DNA of 64,000 bases. It comes from Acorus gramineus (taxonomy: Eukaryota > Streptophyta > Magnoliopsida > Acorales > Acoraceae). Position numbers and translations under genes: made by a program. The stretch is taken from assembly GCA_030737835.1 (NCBI GenBank), contig CM060848.1:5731267-5795266 (forward strand). Direction: 5' to 3'. This document shows positions 20,692 to 31,312 of the stretch, in pieces (positions within the stretch are counted from its first letter, which is position 1; the number at the start of each line of letters is the position of its first letter). The notes below the pieces were generated by a model. That model saw only the letters and a list, made by a program, of their open reading frames with translations. It was not told the origin of the DNA and searched no databases.

Positions 20692-22470
20692 GCAGAATTT
20701 GAAGCCAAATTTTTAATAATGGGTTGAAGTTTCCTTTCATTTGGGTTTGATGTGCTCCTTTAATAAATTCTGAAGTTCAATGTCCAAGCCATTTACCTTA
20801 GTTGATTGCAACTTTTCTTTTGTTGATTACTTTAATGTAATTTGGGTGACTCTATTTGACTTGCATATGATAGGAAGATCCATCAGTAAAAGATGGGGGA
20901 AAGATTGGAAAAAGATTACTCGTAAACTCCTCTATGTGATGGTGCGAATATTCACAGCCTTGCTTCCCATTTAATAAGATCTAGATATTTAAAATTGTAC
21001 CCCAATCCTTCTTAGGGTCCGTTTGGATATGAGTTTAGGTAGATTCTACGTTTGAAAAGCTAAAAATTCTCAAATTCAAATCCAAACACATTTTCAGCAT
21101 TTAGCTTTTTAAAACACAATTTTCCTTTTTAGACCAAAAAATCTTGCGGTTGAAAATCTAATAAAGCATAGCTTTTCAAAAGCTGAGTTTGAAACATAAG
21201 ATTTTGATAATCTCATAATTTTAATCTCACATCCAAACGCACCGCTTGAGAACTTAGGCAGCTGACTAACTATTACTATACCTTTCCTGAGAAAAATGTG
21301 GTTAGTCAAGCTGACAGGCTGAAATGAAGGGGAGGCGTTTTTATGCCTCACAACAGTTAGCTTTGTGTCTTCCATAATTGGAATCAAAGTCAAAACCTCC
21401 AATTTGTCCAAATGATCTAGCTAGGCATTAACAGAGAAAATAATGGACGCCTCATTGTTGTGGGATCATATGTTCCAAAAACAACTAAACAAAAATAATT
21501 TTTAGATACGGATTCAAACCAAATAGAGATATTTTTCGGGGATAAGTATCTATATTTTGAAAAGATCAAGGACACAAAAAACCAACGAGTGCTATTACAC
21601 ACAAATTTTTTTTCAGCCCCAGTTTAGTCTCATACGGTCGATAGAACATAGCATATAGTCACATTTATAAGTTATATGTTTCGATATAAATTTTTTATTT
21701 TTTATAAATGCATCCATGAATTTGTTAGAGTATTTGTTTCTTTTTTTATGAAAGCATGTACATCATTAATTAAATGAGGTATAATATTTTTACAAAATTC
21801 AAAACATGTGTAGACTGGAATTGAAAATGAAAAAGGGGCAGTACATAACATTATCAAAACCAAAACTGATGGTTCCTAACAATTTTTTTTATAACAGGGA
21901 AAATATTTTCCCGCAGTTTTTAACTGAGTGGTTTGAAAAATATGTTCCACAGTTTTTAATTGAGTATTTTATTTTATATGTGGATACAGATTTTTGAATA
22001 ATTTTTTAATTTTTAGATAGAGATGCAAACCAAATGGAGATATTTTTTGGGGATAATGACGTAATTGTGAATGTGTTTTCCCAACATAACACCTCCTATG
22101 AATTGGCCAGATCAAAACATGTGAAAACACACTCGAAATAATCAGATGATCCGGTGAGCCTTCAATGTACGCTCGCTCAATAGATAAAGAAATATCCATC
22201 GTTTGATGTATAATCAACGGTCAGATTATTTTATAGAAAATCTAAGATTCTCATTCAATTAAATCTACGACAAACTCTAAAAATCAAAATCAACCGTAAA
22301 AGATCAAAGATTTTTGTGTCGGGGAATTTCAGACAACACATTCTCTTTAGCTGTCAATTAGTGAGAACAGGCACTTCATTAAGTAATTGTAAACACGAAT
22401 TTCCATGACAGACAGTTGGATAGTTCCGTTGGGAATTCAAAATTAATTCCAAATTTGACTTCTTTAAAAC
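20692..22470. repeat. Left arm of the ~4.7-kb imperfect palindrome
   Basis: Read on the opposite strand this arm matches 23531-25435. The inner part (21648-22470 against 23531-24368) matches almost base for base, including TCTGTCATGG and the CCAACGGAAC segment. The outer part matches in blocks (20692-20935 against about 25185-25435; 20940-20990 against 24843-24880; 21255-21300 against 24555-24600). Indels and a MITE (21015-21243) interrupt it. The segment 21384-21647 has no counterpart at the matching place in the right arm. Confidence 0.88.
21015..21243. mobile_element. MITE with ~18-bp terminal inverted repeats (229 bp)
   Basis: Starts GGGTCCGTTTGGATATGAG and ends, on the opposite strand, GGTGCGTTTGGATGTGAG. 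The interior is an AT-rich hairpin-like sequence (AAAGCTAAAAATTC facing AAAAGCTGAG). It is present only in the left palindrome arm. No convincing target duplication was seen, so the superfamily is open. Confidence 0.75.
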
Positions 22471-22472
22471 AC

Positions 22473-22483
22473 TATATATATAT
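22473..22483 (+). promoter_or_regulatory. TATA-like box for the MADS gene
   Basis: CTATATATATA lies about 95 bp upstream of the MADS ATG, just inside the palindrome spacer. The left arm ends at 22470, so the putative core promoter starts almost exactly at the arm boundary. Assignment is by position and motif only. Confidence 0.4.
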
Positions 22484-22574
22484 CGATCGATCGGGGAGAC
22501 TCTCTCTGCATCACCAAATTGAAAAACCTCAACCACTCATCTCTGCTTTTTTTTTTTTCATTGTCTCTTCTTTC

Positions 22575-22946
22575 ATGGCGCGCAAGAAAACAAAGATGGT
22601 TTACATCACCGACGATGTGACTCGTCGACGCACCTTCGCCAAGCGGAAGAGGTGCCTCCTCAAGAAGGTCTACGAGCTGAGCGTCCTCTGCGGCGTCCCC
22701 GCTTGCGCGGTCGTCACCGCTCCTGGCGAGCCCAACAACCAACCGGAGATTTGGCCTTCCATATTCGACGCCGACAATCTGATTGGTCGCCTCCGAGACC
22801 TCCCCGCGTCGGCTCGGGACAAACACGATCTCGACCAAGAGAGGTTTCTTTCGAAGGAGGTGGAAAGGCTGAAAGAGCAGCTCGGGAGGCTCGAAAAGGG
22901 TAACCGAGAGGCGGAGGCGAAGGTGGCGCTGATGCGGTGCCTCTGA
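22575..22946 (+). CDS. Type I MADS-box protein, AGL80-like (123 aa to the TGA)
   Basis: Intronless frame starting MARKKTKMVYITDDVTRRRT, followed by FAKRKRCLLKKVYELSVLCG and VPACAVV. This is a MADS DNA-binding domain of about 60 residues with the K.K.L.KK..ELS.LC core. PEIWPS follows, and then a predicted coiled stretch, FLSKEVERLKEQLGRLEKGN. Family knowledge: type I M-gamma proteins such as AGL80 act in the central cell and endosperm, usually as heterodimers. The frame ends at TGA (22944-22946) after MRCL, where relatives continue, and the same frame reopens to 23288. GC content is far above the flanks. The gene sits alone in the spacer of a large palindrome. I chose this ATG because it opens the canonical MADS N terminus; an upstream in-frame Met at 22416 lies in palindrome sequence. 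Confidence 0.88.
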   Translation: MARKKTKMVYITDDVTRRRTFAKRKRCLLKKVYELSVLCGVPACAVVTAPGEPNNQPEIWPSIFDADNLIGRLRDLPASARDKHDLDQERFLSKEVERLKEQLGRLEKGNREAEAKVALMRCL

Positions 22947-23288
22947 GGGGAGGACGTGCAGGGCGGCGCAGACTTCGGTGGACTGGGCTCTCTTGTGGAG
23001 GAGGAAAAGACAAGCGCCGTCGTGGAGCGTATCGAATGCTTGAATGGCTTATCGTATCTGGCGTCGCGGCCGGTCTCAGATGACAACGTTCATGTGGAGT
23101 TGCCGGTGGTCACAGAGGAGGCGGTGGACGCGAAACCGATGATGGCGGATGGGTTGGTGAACAACATGTTGGGCGGTGGTGGTGACGTCTACGACAACAA
23201 AAACGACGATTGGTTGTACTTCTCATTCGACTTCAACAGCTGCGACAACTTGTCTTCGGTGTTCAATGACTTTGGGCCTTTATTTTGA
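22947..23288 (+). pseudogene. In-frame continuation of the MADS gene after TGA
   Basis: The same frame stays open for 113 codons after the TGA at 22944. It covers an acidic stretch with LVEEEKTSAVVERIECLNG, a Gly-rich GGGG, and an aromatic/Asp-rich end, WLYFSFDFNSCDNLSSVFND. The length (237 residues for both parts) and the composition fit the C-terminal half of M-gamma MADS proteins. The simplest reading is a recent nonsense mutation. A real short protein or stop readthrough cannot be excluded from sequence. Confidence 0.7.
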
Positions 23289-24384
23289 TAGTCTGGGCTC
23301 CTTTTGGGAGATGATGTTGTTCTGTTTGTGTAGACTGATTGTTTAATTGGGTTTGTGTAATATTTGGTGTAGATGGTGATTGAATTTTATTGTCGTTAGG
23401 ATGCGATCAGTTCATATATTGAGTTCTGTTTTGTGATGTGATCAGTTCCGTTTTATTTGCATTTGATTATATTTATTTGCTCATACACAGAGAGAATCTG
23501 TTATTGTAATTTCAGAACTCAGGTACCTGAGTTTTAAAGAAGTCAAATTTGGAATTAATTTTTGAATTCCCAACGGAACTTATCCAACTGTCTGTCATGG
23601 AAATTCGTGTTTACAATTACTTAATGAAGTGCCTGTTCTCACTAATTGACAGCTAAAGAGAATGTGTTGTCTGAAATTCCCCGACACAAAATCTTTGATC
23701 TTTTACGGTTGATTTTGATTTTTAGAGTTTGTCGTAGATTTAATTGAATGAGAATCATAGATTTTCTATAAAATAATCTGACCGTTGATTATACATCAAA
23801 CGATGGATATTTCTTTATCTATTGACCGAGCGTACATTGAAGGCTCACCGGATCATCTGATTATTTCGAGTGTGTTTTCACATGTTTTGATCTGGCCAAT
23901 TCATAGGAGGTGTTATGTTGAGAAAACACATTCACAATTACGTCCATTATCCCCAAAAAATATCTCCATTTGGTTTGCATCTCTATCTAAAAATTAAAAA
24001 AATTATTCAAAAATCTGTATCCACATATAAAATAAAATACTCAATTAAAAACTGTGGAACATATTTTTTAAATCACTCAGTTAAAAATTGCAGGAACATA
24101 TTTTCCCTGTTATAAAAAAAAAATTGTTAGGAACCATCAGTTTTGGTTTTGGATAATGTTATGTATTGCCTCTTTTTCATTTCCGATTCCAGTCTACACA
24201 TGTTTTGAATTTTGTAAAAATATTATACCTCATTTAATTAATGATGCACATGCTTTCATAAAAAAAAAAAAAAAATACTCTAACAAATTTCATGGATGCA
24301 TTTATAAAAAAATGTAAAAAATTTATATCGAAACATATAACTTATAAATCTGACTATATGCTATGTCAGCCAACAGATGTGCTG

Positions 24385-24480
24385 CAAGGAAAAGGAATTG
24401 TCCCAGACACCGCTTGTAGGCTGTGCAACAGAGAAGTGGAAACAGGTGCACACCTTCTCTACATAGTTAGTCTATTAGAT
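24385..24480 (+). mobile_element. LINE zf-RVT fragment
   Basis: The frame reads GKGIVPDTACRLCNREVETG then AHLLY, the CxxC...H part of a zf-RVT domain from a non-LTR retrotransposon. Only about 30 codons are preserved. It lies within the right palindrome arm, where the left arm has different sequence. Confidence 0.65.
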
Positions 24481-24639
24481 GGTGCATAAATGTCAGCCTG
24501 TCAGCCAACAGATGGTGCATAAATCTTTGTTTAGATGCCTATATCATTTTTCCCAGGGAAGGTATAGTAATAGTTAGTCTATGCCTCACATTTATTCCCA
24601 TTGACTGAAATTTGTTTACATGAGGTAAAGCCTCATCAG

Positions 24640-24790
24640 CCTTCTGCTTTCCCAACATCTTAATGCACTCCTCTACATAAGACATAGCTTGACTAACCAC
24701 CAGCATCTCTTTGAAAGATAAATCTATTTCTTGCCAACCATATCTTCCAACAAATCATTACAGAAAAAACACCATTCTAAACATCCCAAT
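24640..24790 (-). mobile_element. LINE fragment (linker before RNase H), degraded
   Basis: On the minus strand WKIWLARNRFIFQ is a phrase typical of plant LINE ORF2 between zf-RVT and RNase H. The frame then stops. The same block is duplicated at about 25650-25752. Its orientation is opposite to the zf-RVT scrap at 24385, so the area is a mosaic. Confidence 0.45.
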
Positions 24791-25546
24791 GATATATGTG
24801 GTGGAACCTGAGCCCCGAAATTGTCCTGCAGAGTAGTATCCAGATCTTATTAACCCAGAAGGAAAAGCTGTGAATATTTGCATTATCCTGTATCTCTGCC
24901 ATTCTGGCTAGAATATGTGCTTGGACAGTTGAGAGAATTTGACAAAAGGATCAAATGTGCTAGCCCATTTGAATATATCAATTCAAATCACTTATCATAT
25001 AGTGGAACTCCAAGATAGGTGGATTACTAATCAGATACAATCAACTCAGGGACACATTACCTCGACTGGGCAGTGGGCATGAGTTGTATAGTTTTTTTTT
25101 TTATCATGTAATATAATTTTATGCTAGCTTGACCTCTCATTGGAGAGGGTGATCTACCAAAAAAAACTTAGCTTTTTCTGGTCCAATACATAGAGGAGTT
25201 TACGAGTAATGTTTTTTCCAATCTTTCCCCCATCTTTTACTGATGGATCTTCCTATCATATGGCATGTCAAATAGAGTCACCCAAATTATATTTAAGTAA
25301 TCAATAGAAGAAAAGTTGCAATCAACTATGGTAAATATATTGGACATTGAACTTCAAAATTTATTAAAGAAGCACATCAAACCCAAATGAAAGAAAACTT
25401 CAACCCATTATTAAAAATTTGGCTTCAACTTCTGCACAAGTCCAGAAAACATGAAGGCATACACATAAATATACATATACATATTTCCCAGGGAAGGTAT
25501 AGTTAGCCTCGTGTTGGGGTCAGTACTTCCATCTGTGATGATAAAC

Positions 25547-25752
25547 ATTTTTCCTAGGGAAGATATAGTTATAGTTAGTCTATGCTTCACATTTAGTCAC
25601 ATTGGCTGAAATTTATTTACATGAGGTAAAGCCTCATCAGCCTTCTGCTTTCCCAACATCTTAATGCATACTCCTCTGCATAAGACATAGCTTGACTAAC
25701 CACCAGCATCTATTTCTTGCCTACCATATCTGCCAACAAATCATTACGGAAA
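25547..25752. repeat. Direct duplicate of 24547-24765, first part
   Basis: Shares CATTTTTCC..GGGAAG.TATAGT.ATAGTTAGTCTATG, ACATGAGGTAAAGCCTCATC and ATAGCTTGACTAACCACCAG with 24547-24765. The duplicate continues at 27081-27256 after the MULE-like insertion. Confidence 0.85.
25744..25752. repeat. 9-bp target-site duplication, left copy
   Basis: TTACGGAAA, repeated at 27081-27089 on the other side of the inserted element. The duplicated empty site at about 24757 reads TTACAGAAA, uninterrupted. Confidence 0.85.
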
Positions 25753-27080
25753 GAGTCATGATACCAAGCCCCATAATATAAGCCCCACTCACAAGCCCCA
25801 TGAGATGTCATCATTTCATTGGTTGGTTTGTTTGGTTTGTTGACTTTTTCAAAAAATGGTAAAATAACAAAATACAAATTTGCCCTTCATTAAAAATTTG
25901 TCTTATTAACCCAAATCCCCCCATTTTCTCTATTTGGTTATGACTCTTCCATGTAAATCTTAAAATCCATTTACCTATTTCAAATTTTGAATTTTGAAAT
26001 CATTACCTAAATTATAATTGAACCTAGATTACACCAAAAATTACCGAAATTGTTTTCATTAAAATCCTTCAAACGGCTCATTTTCTCTAGGTAGTTATTG
26101 TATTCAAATTTAAATAAAAAACACATATAATTAACATATGAAACAGTTACATTTTATATTGGTAGTTACAAATACATTTCTTAAATGTTTACATCTCTCA
26201 CAATGATTTGTTACATTTATATAAAAACTGTTACATTTATATAGATGGAACAAACAATTATATTTACCTAAATGTCAAACAGTTACATTTACTATTTAAA
26301 ATTATCTATTTCAATTTCTAGTGCACTGTCTTCCAAAGAAAATGTATCAGAATCCTCTGTAAAAATATGTACTTCACTGTTACATTTATACGTCATTTCT
26401 ATTTGGATTGTTAAAAGAAATGCACAACATGAGATAATGTTATATTTCAGAGTGTTACATTTATGAATGTAACAAAATTGTGTAAATGAATATCCGAGTT
26501 CGGGAGTCTAATATAAACATCACACGAACCAGTAACAATTAAATGTAACAATATCAAAATTACATTTATGAAATTATAACGAAACAAATATAAAAAAAAG
26601 TGTGAAATAGTGATCAAAACATAAAAAAAATTTATTTTTTGAATTGAAACATGTAACATAGATTGAATATTTGATCATCAAAAATTTAATTTCAAATTCG
26701 ATGTGACTTTCATTCAATAAGATAAAAAAAATAAAAAAAACAATTGACAAACCTGATCCGGAAGAGAGATCCAACTCGATAAAGAACAAATCAGTTTTTC
26801 AAACTTCTTCATATTAAAATTTCGGGACTGCTACGAATATGTTCATCGTAAATTATTAGGTTATTGTTACCTACATAAAATAGGGATTAATGATTTTACA
26901 CAATGCAAGGAAGAAGAAATACAGTAATTAATGAAATCTCCACAATCCTAGGAATAAATCAAACCGTTTTCCTTGTTTAGAGGTGGTTATCAATTAGAGG
27001 GTATAATAGGTAATGTCCTATTACCACATCATGAGGCCTGTGATGGGGCCTGGAAAGTTGGGGTCTAGGAATCATTATTG
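25753..27080. mobile_element. Non-autonomous MULE-like element (1,328 bp)
   Basis: The left end is GAGTCATGATACCAAGCCCC. The right end, on the opposite strand, is CAATAATGATTCCTAGACCCC, giving imperfect terminal inverted repeats of roughly 16 bp. The ends are flanked by 9-bp duplications, a size typical of Mutator-like elements. The duplicated copy at 24547-24960 supplies the empty site. The interior is AT-rich and repeats GTTACATTTA-type motifs on one strand (about 26145-26600). There is no transposase frame. Confidence 0.78.
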
Positions 27081-27256
27081 TTACGGAAAACACACCATTT
27101 TAAACATCCCAATGATATGTGTGGCGGAACCTGAGCCCCGAAATTGTCCTGTAGAGCATCCAGATCTTATTAACCGAGAAGGAAAAGCTGTGAATATTTG
27201 CACTATCCTGCATCTCTGTCATTCTGGCTAGAATCTGTGCTACGACGATGGAGAGG
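27081..27256. repeat. Direct duplicate of 24757-24930, second part
   Basis: Shares ACACCATTCTAAACATCCCA, CGAAATTGTCCTG and AGCTGTGAATATTTGCA with the first copy. A plus-strand frame (27013-27231) is open here with ICVAEPEPRNCPVEHPDL, but I do not recognise it. Confidence 0.8.
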
Positions 27257-28344
27257 ATTTGGCAAGAGAATCATGTTGGGATTATGTCTCGATCCGGTGT
27301 ATCAAATCGGATGGCCATTATGAAACCATATTAGGTTGAACATCTAATGAGTTGAAAATTATTTAAGATTTGATCTTAATTAATATTTAAAGTAAATCTC
27401 CTAAAATAGGAAACAATATTTGTTTGTTTATTAGAAGAATGAATATCTCCTAATTAATGGGAACAATATTTGTGTGTAATAGCACTCGTTGGTTTTTTGT
27501 GCCCTTGCTCTTTTCAAAATATATTTACTTATCTAATGATACATGTATATACAAAAAATGAAACACATTTATATTGTATCTTTCAACTTTGATATATATT
27601 AGCCTAATGCTACACTAGGCTCTTTTTTCGATTCAACAATATCATGTCACATTGCAACAGAACTGATCGCAAACAAATACACTAAATATTTAATAAAAAT
27701 AACTCATTTTTCTAAATTAATCAAGCAATATTTTTTGCCATACCATGATATTTGTATATTTCTACTACCTGAGTCATCACATTTTTCTAAAAACTGTGAT
27801 AATCAGTTTATAATTGATCACAGTTTATGTAAAACTGTGTGATACATATTATTATCATAATTATTTAAAATGGGAACAAAAACCTAGATAATGTGGAATA
27901 TTGTAATAGTGATTTTATGGCTAGAAAAAAATCTTCATACAAATAAATTAATTGTTCTTGTATAATTGTAATTTTTCAAAAATTATTTTGTTATAATTTT
28001 ATATCTTGAAATAGAGGAAAAGAGAGAAAATGAGAGAGAAAAAAAAGAAGAGCGGTGGGTGGCGGTGTTGGACAGAGGAGGTAGCTATCTATGGAGTAGG
28101 GCGACAGGAGAAGGGGGAGAGAGAAATATAAAGAAATAAAGTGGGAAAGAGGGGGTTGGTGGTGGTCGCATGTCATCCTCCTATGCCCACCATCCTCTCT
28201 CTCTCTCCCCCTCCCCCTCCCCCCATTATCGCTTCCTCTGCCAGCCACCGCCGCTCTATCTGTCCCTCCCTTTGTTTTCTTTTCTTCTCCTCCATTGTTG
28301 TTGTAGGATAATGGTATTGGTTGTGACCCATTGTGTCTATTGTT
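27257..28344. other. AT-rich sequence, no gene seen
   Basis: 27478-27530 (AGCACTCGTTGGTTTTTTGTG) repeats, inverted, a stretch at 21550-21597 in the left palindrome arm. 28190-28290 is a CT-rich low-complexity tract. Nothing coding is recognised. Confidence 0.5.
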
Positions 28345-29025
28345 TTTCATCATCTGGTAAGCAAAAAATGACCACCCTAAAATGAATATTAGCAAAATAT
28401 CCCCGTCCCTCTAATATTAGCAAAAAATAGCCCCAAGACCCAGTCAACGCTGACCCACGTAAGCGCTCACTTGATTTTTTTTTGTTTTTAATTCTCAAAT
28501 GAGATGTAATATATAAGTCACGCCTCCTTTTATATATAATTTTAAAAGAGGCGTGATTTATATATTATGCCTTCATCTCAATTGATTAAATTAAAATATA
28601 TATTTTATTTATATGTCATGCCTTTTGAATTATATTTTATTTAACTATATAAATTAAAATTAATTTCGAATTAAAATATACTTCAAATTTTTATCTCAAT
28701 CTTATCTATTAAATTTAATATGATTCAAAATTTAAATTTATCTCAATCTTTACGTACTAAGATTTTATCTGAATTTTAAAATATTAGATAATTTAAAATT
28801 TAAAATTAAATCTTATATGTGTTGAGATTTGATAAAATTCAAATAATTTTATCCACATATAATTAAATATTTAAATACTATCTGATTTTAATTTAATTTG
28901 AAATCCAATCTAAACATATACAGGAATGTTAGATAGAAAAAATATGGGAGAGAAAGGAGGCTTGATTTATAAATCATGCATGGAGATGTGATACATATAT
29001 CACACCTCCATTGTAATTGGAGGTG

Positions 29026-29085
<60 letters not shown>

Positions 29086-29222
29086 CCTCCAGTTAAAACA
29101 AAAAAAAAATCGATCAACGCTAACGTGGCAGCGCTAATCGGGTCCGGGACTATTTTTTTTTGTCAATATTGAGCTAAATGTTTAATATTCATTTTTGGGG
29201 GAGCATTTTTGCAAATTGTCCA
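28345..29222. mobile_element. Element with long imperfect terminal inverted repeats (~0.88 kb)
   Basis: Left GCAAAAAATGACCACCCTAA and right (opposite strand) GCAAAAATGCTCCCCCAAAA continue in register through ATGAATATTA, then AAAATAG.CCC...ACCC and GCGCT/ACGTTAGCGTTGA, giving about 90 bp of imperfect terminal repeat. Inside are short hairpins of CACGCCTCC/GGAGGYGT and a (TA)n run. The long TIR suggests a Mutator-like element. No target duplication could be fixed, so the ends are approximate. Confidence 0.6.
29027..29080. repeat. (TA)n microsatellite in a hairpin
   Basis: About 27 TA units flanked by inverted CACACCTCC...GGAGGTGTTA and CACGCCTCC. It lies within the element at 28345-29222. Confidence 0.88.
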
Positions 29223-29339
29223 AAACCCACTTTTCTTTTCTTTGATATTGTAGTAGTGCAATATTTAAACCATAGATCTTTCAGTCGATCCCAGTTCAAC
29301 CCCTGGTGGATGAGTTAGTGCATCCACTATTTTCAAAGT

Positions 29340-29645
29340 TTCTGAGACAGCATTAAATTTGATTTCTTGTGGGGTCAAGTCATCAGAATCTTGAACTAAC
29401 CACCCTCCACCAATTTATCTCAAGGAGAGCATTCTCAAATCCTTTGACTTTCCACGGAGGACCTCAAGACCTTTTTCTGAGAACTTAAGTGCAATCACTA
29501 TCTCAGAAAACATCCGTGATATATACTCCATCAGTTGGACTTTTGAATTCCTGGATTTCCTGCGCTAGATCCTCGTCAACTTCAACATTAAAGGCCAATA
29601 TCCCACCAAAAGCACGCACTAACAGGATCTCTTTGGACAAGCCTC
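29340..29645 (-). pseudogene. PurH/ATIC (AICAR transformylase) fragment
   Basis: On the minus strand RLVQRDPVSA, then FNVEVDEDLAQEIQEFKSPT, EIVIALKFSEKGLEVLRGKS and IGGGWLVQDSDDLTPQEIKF. These are conserved stretches of the AICAR transformylase domain of bifunctional PurH, which carries out the last two steps of IMP synthesis. The frame is broken several times: extra bases after DPVSA, a frame change before EIVIALKF, and TAA at LSLR*IGGGW. About 10 residues are missing before LSLR. No intron separates the blocks, which suggests a retroposed copy. Only about 100 of some 530-600 residues are present. Confidence 0.87.
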
Positions 29646-30710
29646 AGGACCAGCCCTGGCTGAGGGCATGATTGTTGCGGGACCAAAGGCCACCCAATGT
29701 AGCTAGGTGGCACCAACGACAAAAATGAGGGGGGCTGAGGGTGAGAATGAAGCGGCCTGAGGGAATCGAATGAGAGCAAATGAGAGAAAAGTGTAGTGTT
29801 TGTTTTGGCTTTTGATGGTGAGAGTATTTTAGTCATTTCATCATTTAGGATTAAGTTAAACCACAGACCAGTTACACAAGAGCAACAGTATAAGTGTGAA
29901 GGCTAAAATCTCGTAGGTGCCTATTATGGCCGTCCTTTGGGCCTTTTGCATCTCCCGCAACCATCTTTTGTTTCGATTTACTAAAGTCTACGTGAAGAAT
30001 ATTTTGAAGATGATTATGCATCAAATCAAAGATTGAGGTGTATGTTGGGCGGGAGCAAAGAAGATATCTCTAATTGAGGAACTATTCGGGTGAGGAGTAG
30101 TCATTAATATGTACTTGTTTTATTTCATCGAGAGTGGTTAGTAGACGTCTCTTCTTCTATTTATTACCCTCTCGATGGGTTGTTATTGTATTTTCCTATT
30201 TTGGGTATTCTCTTTCATATGATTAATTAAGACTAAATGTCTACTATTTCTTTTTAAAAAAAAGTAGTAGGTCCATAAGAATTAACCGATAAATTAAAAG
30301 GGATTAATGAATTTTCAAAAAAACTGAAGGATCGATATGGATATATCGACAAACTTTCAGGGGCCATATGTGTTTTTTTATGGAGATGTATATTTCATAT
30401 AACAAAACACGGGGGGTCACCTTCAGTGACGAGATGATGTGTATCCTTGGGTAAGATGGGGGGTCAATTCCTCCTTTGTTAGAGGCCTTTTTTAACTGGG
30501 AGGACGACGGCGCGAGTTGCCTAGTTTTCTTTTCTTTACATGTATTTACGTTTTCTATTCTCTCACATTCCGGAGTATGTAATTCGAATTTAGGAATGAA
30601 ATCGAGTAGTAAACATCTATCTTTCTTATAAAAAAAACACATATAATTTTAATAAAATATATTAATATTTTAATGAAATGGCCCATTATCAAAAAAATAT
30701 AAAAATCTAT
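29646..30710. other. Sequence between the PurH fragment and a MITE, no gene seen
   Basis: Mixed sequence with short open frames (for example minus 30304-30642) that I do not recognise. No repeats clear enough to name. Confidence 0.45.
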
Positions 30711-31246
30711 GACTCCGTTTGGCTCGTGCCATTCTGGAACAGATTTTAATTCCATGTGAGATTACCAAAAAAGTGTATAAAATTCAGTGTTTCATTAGTG
30801 ATAATCTTGATTGTAATTGTGTACCCATTAGAATTAGAATCAAGGCATGTGAGAACGGGATGAAATCAAATTCTAATCCTTTTTTGTGGTAATTTCAAAT
30901 TCCACAAGGAATCTATGACTGCTTATAGATCAACGCTCGTTATGCTTAATACATGCAAGTCGAACGTGGTTTTTTTATTTATTTGCATTCCTTAAATACT
31001 TATAAAAAAATTACTCATTTTTTTATAATTGTGATATGGGAAAAGAAATAAACTTTGCAAGTAAATGTATTATAGAAATTTAAATCAAATTTTTTTGTCA
31101 TTTTCCATATGTGAAACAAATACTGAAAAATAATTCTTTTCATAAATCCACTAGCAAACCAAATAGTTTAATGGAATCTGAATTCCTGATAAAAATTTTC
31201 ATAGTAAAGTAAATCCATCTAAAAAAATGACACGAACAAACGGGGC
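30711..31246. mobile_element. MITE-like element with CCGTTTG termini (~0.54 kb)
   Basis: The left end GACTCCGTTTGGCTCGTGCCATT faces, on the opposite strand, TGCCCCGTTTGTTCGTGTCATT at the right end. These are imperfect terminal inverted repeats of about 20 bp. The interior is AT-rich and holds an rRNA-like scrap. A target duplication was not resolved. Confidence 0.55.
30925..30970 (+). rRNA. Scrap resembling organellar small-subunit rRNA (5' region)
   Basis: The stretch containing ATGCTTAATACATGCAAGTC then GAACG is close to the universally conserved 5' segment of bacterial-type SSU rRNA (ATGCTTAACACATGCAAGTC), preceded by a recognisable ATCAACGCT (usually GATGAACGCT). About 45 bp, so a non-functional fragment, of mitochondrial or plastid origin by inference. 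It is embedded in the MITE-like element at 30711-31246. Confidence 0.6.
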
Positions 31247-31312
31247 ATATATATTTTTTTTAACGAAGCACCTCGTTGTGGATTTGGATTTCAGGATATG
31301 TTGCAAGAGTAC

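Larger units (their letters stand above)
23531..25435. repeat. Right arm of the ~4.7-kb imperfect palindrome
   Basis: Inverted counterpart of 20692-22470. It carries material missing from the left arm: a LINE zf-RVT scrap (24385-24480) and the block 24880-25185. Part of it (24547-24960) is directly duplicated further right at 25547-25752 and 27081-27256. Confidence 0.88.

Noticed and set aside
22464-23086. Antisense frames over the MADS gene
   Set aside because: Shadows of a GC-rich coding sequence on the other strand.
27013-27231. Plus frame ICVAEPEPRNCPVEHPDL as a host exon
   Set aside because: It spans the MULE-like element edge and the duplicated block; the other copy is frame-broken; no family recognised.
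28190-28385. 71-codon plus frame rich in Ser/Pro/Leu
   Set aside because: Translation of a CT-rich low-complexity tract.
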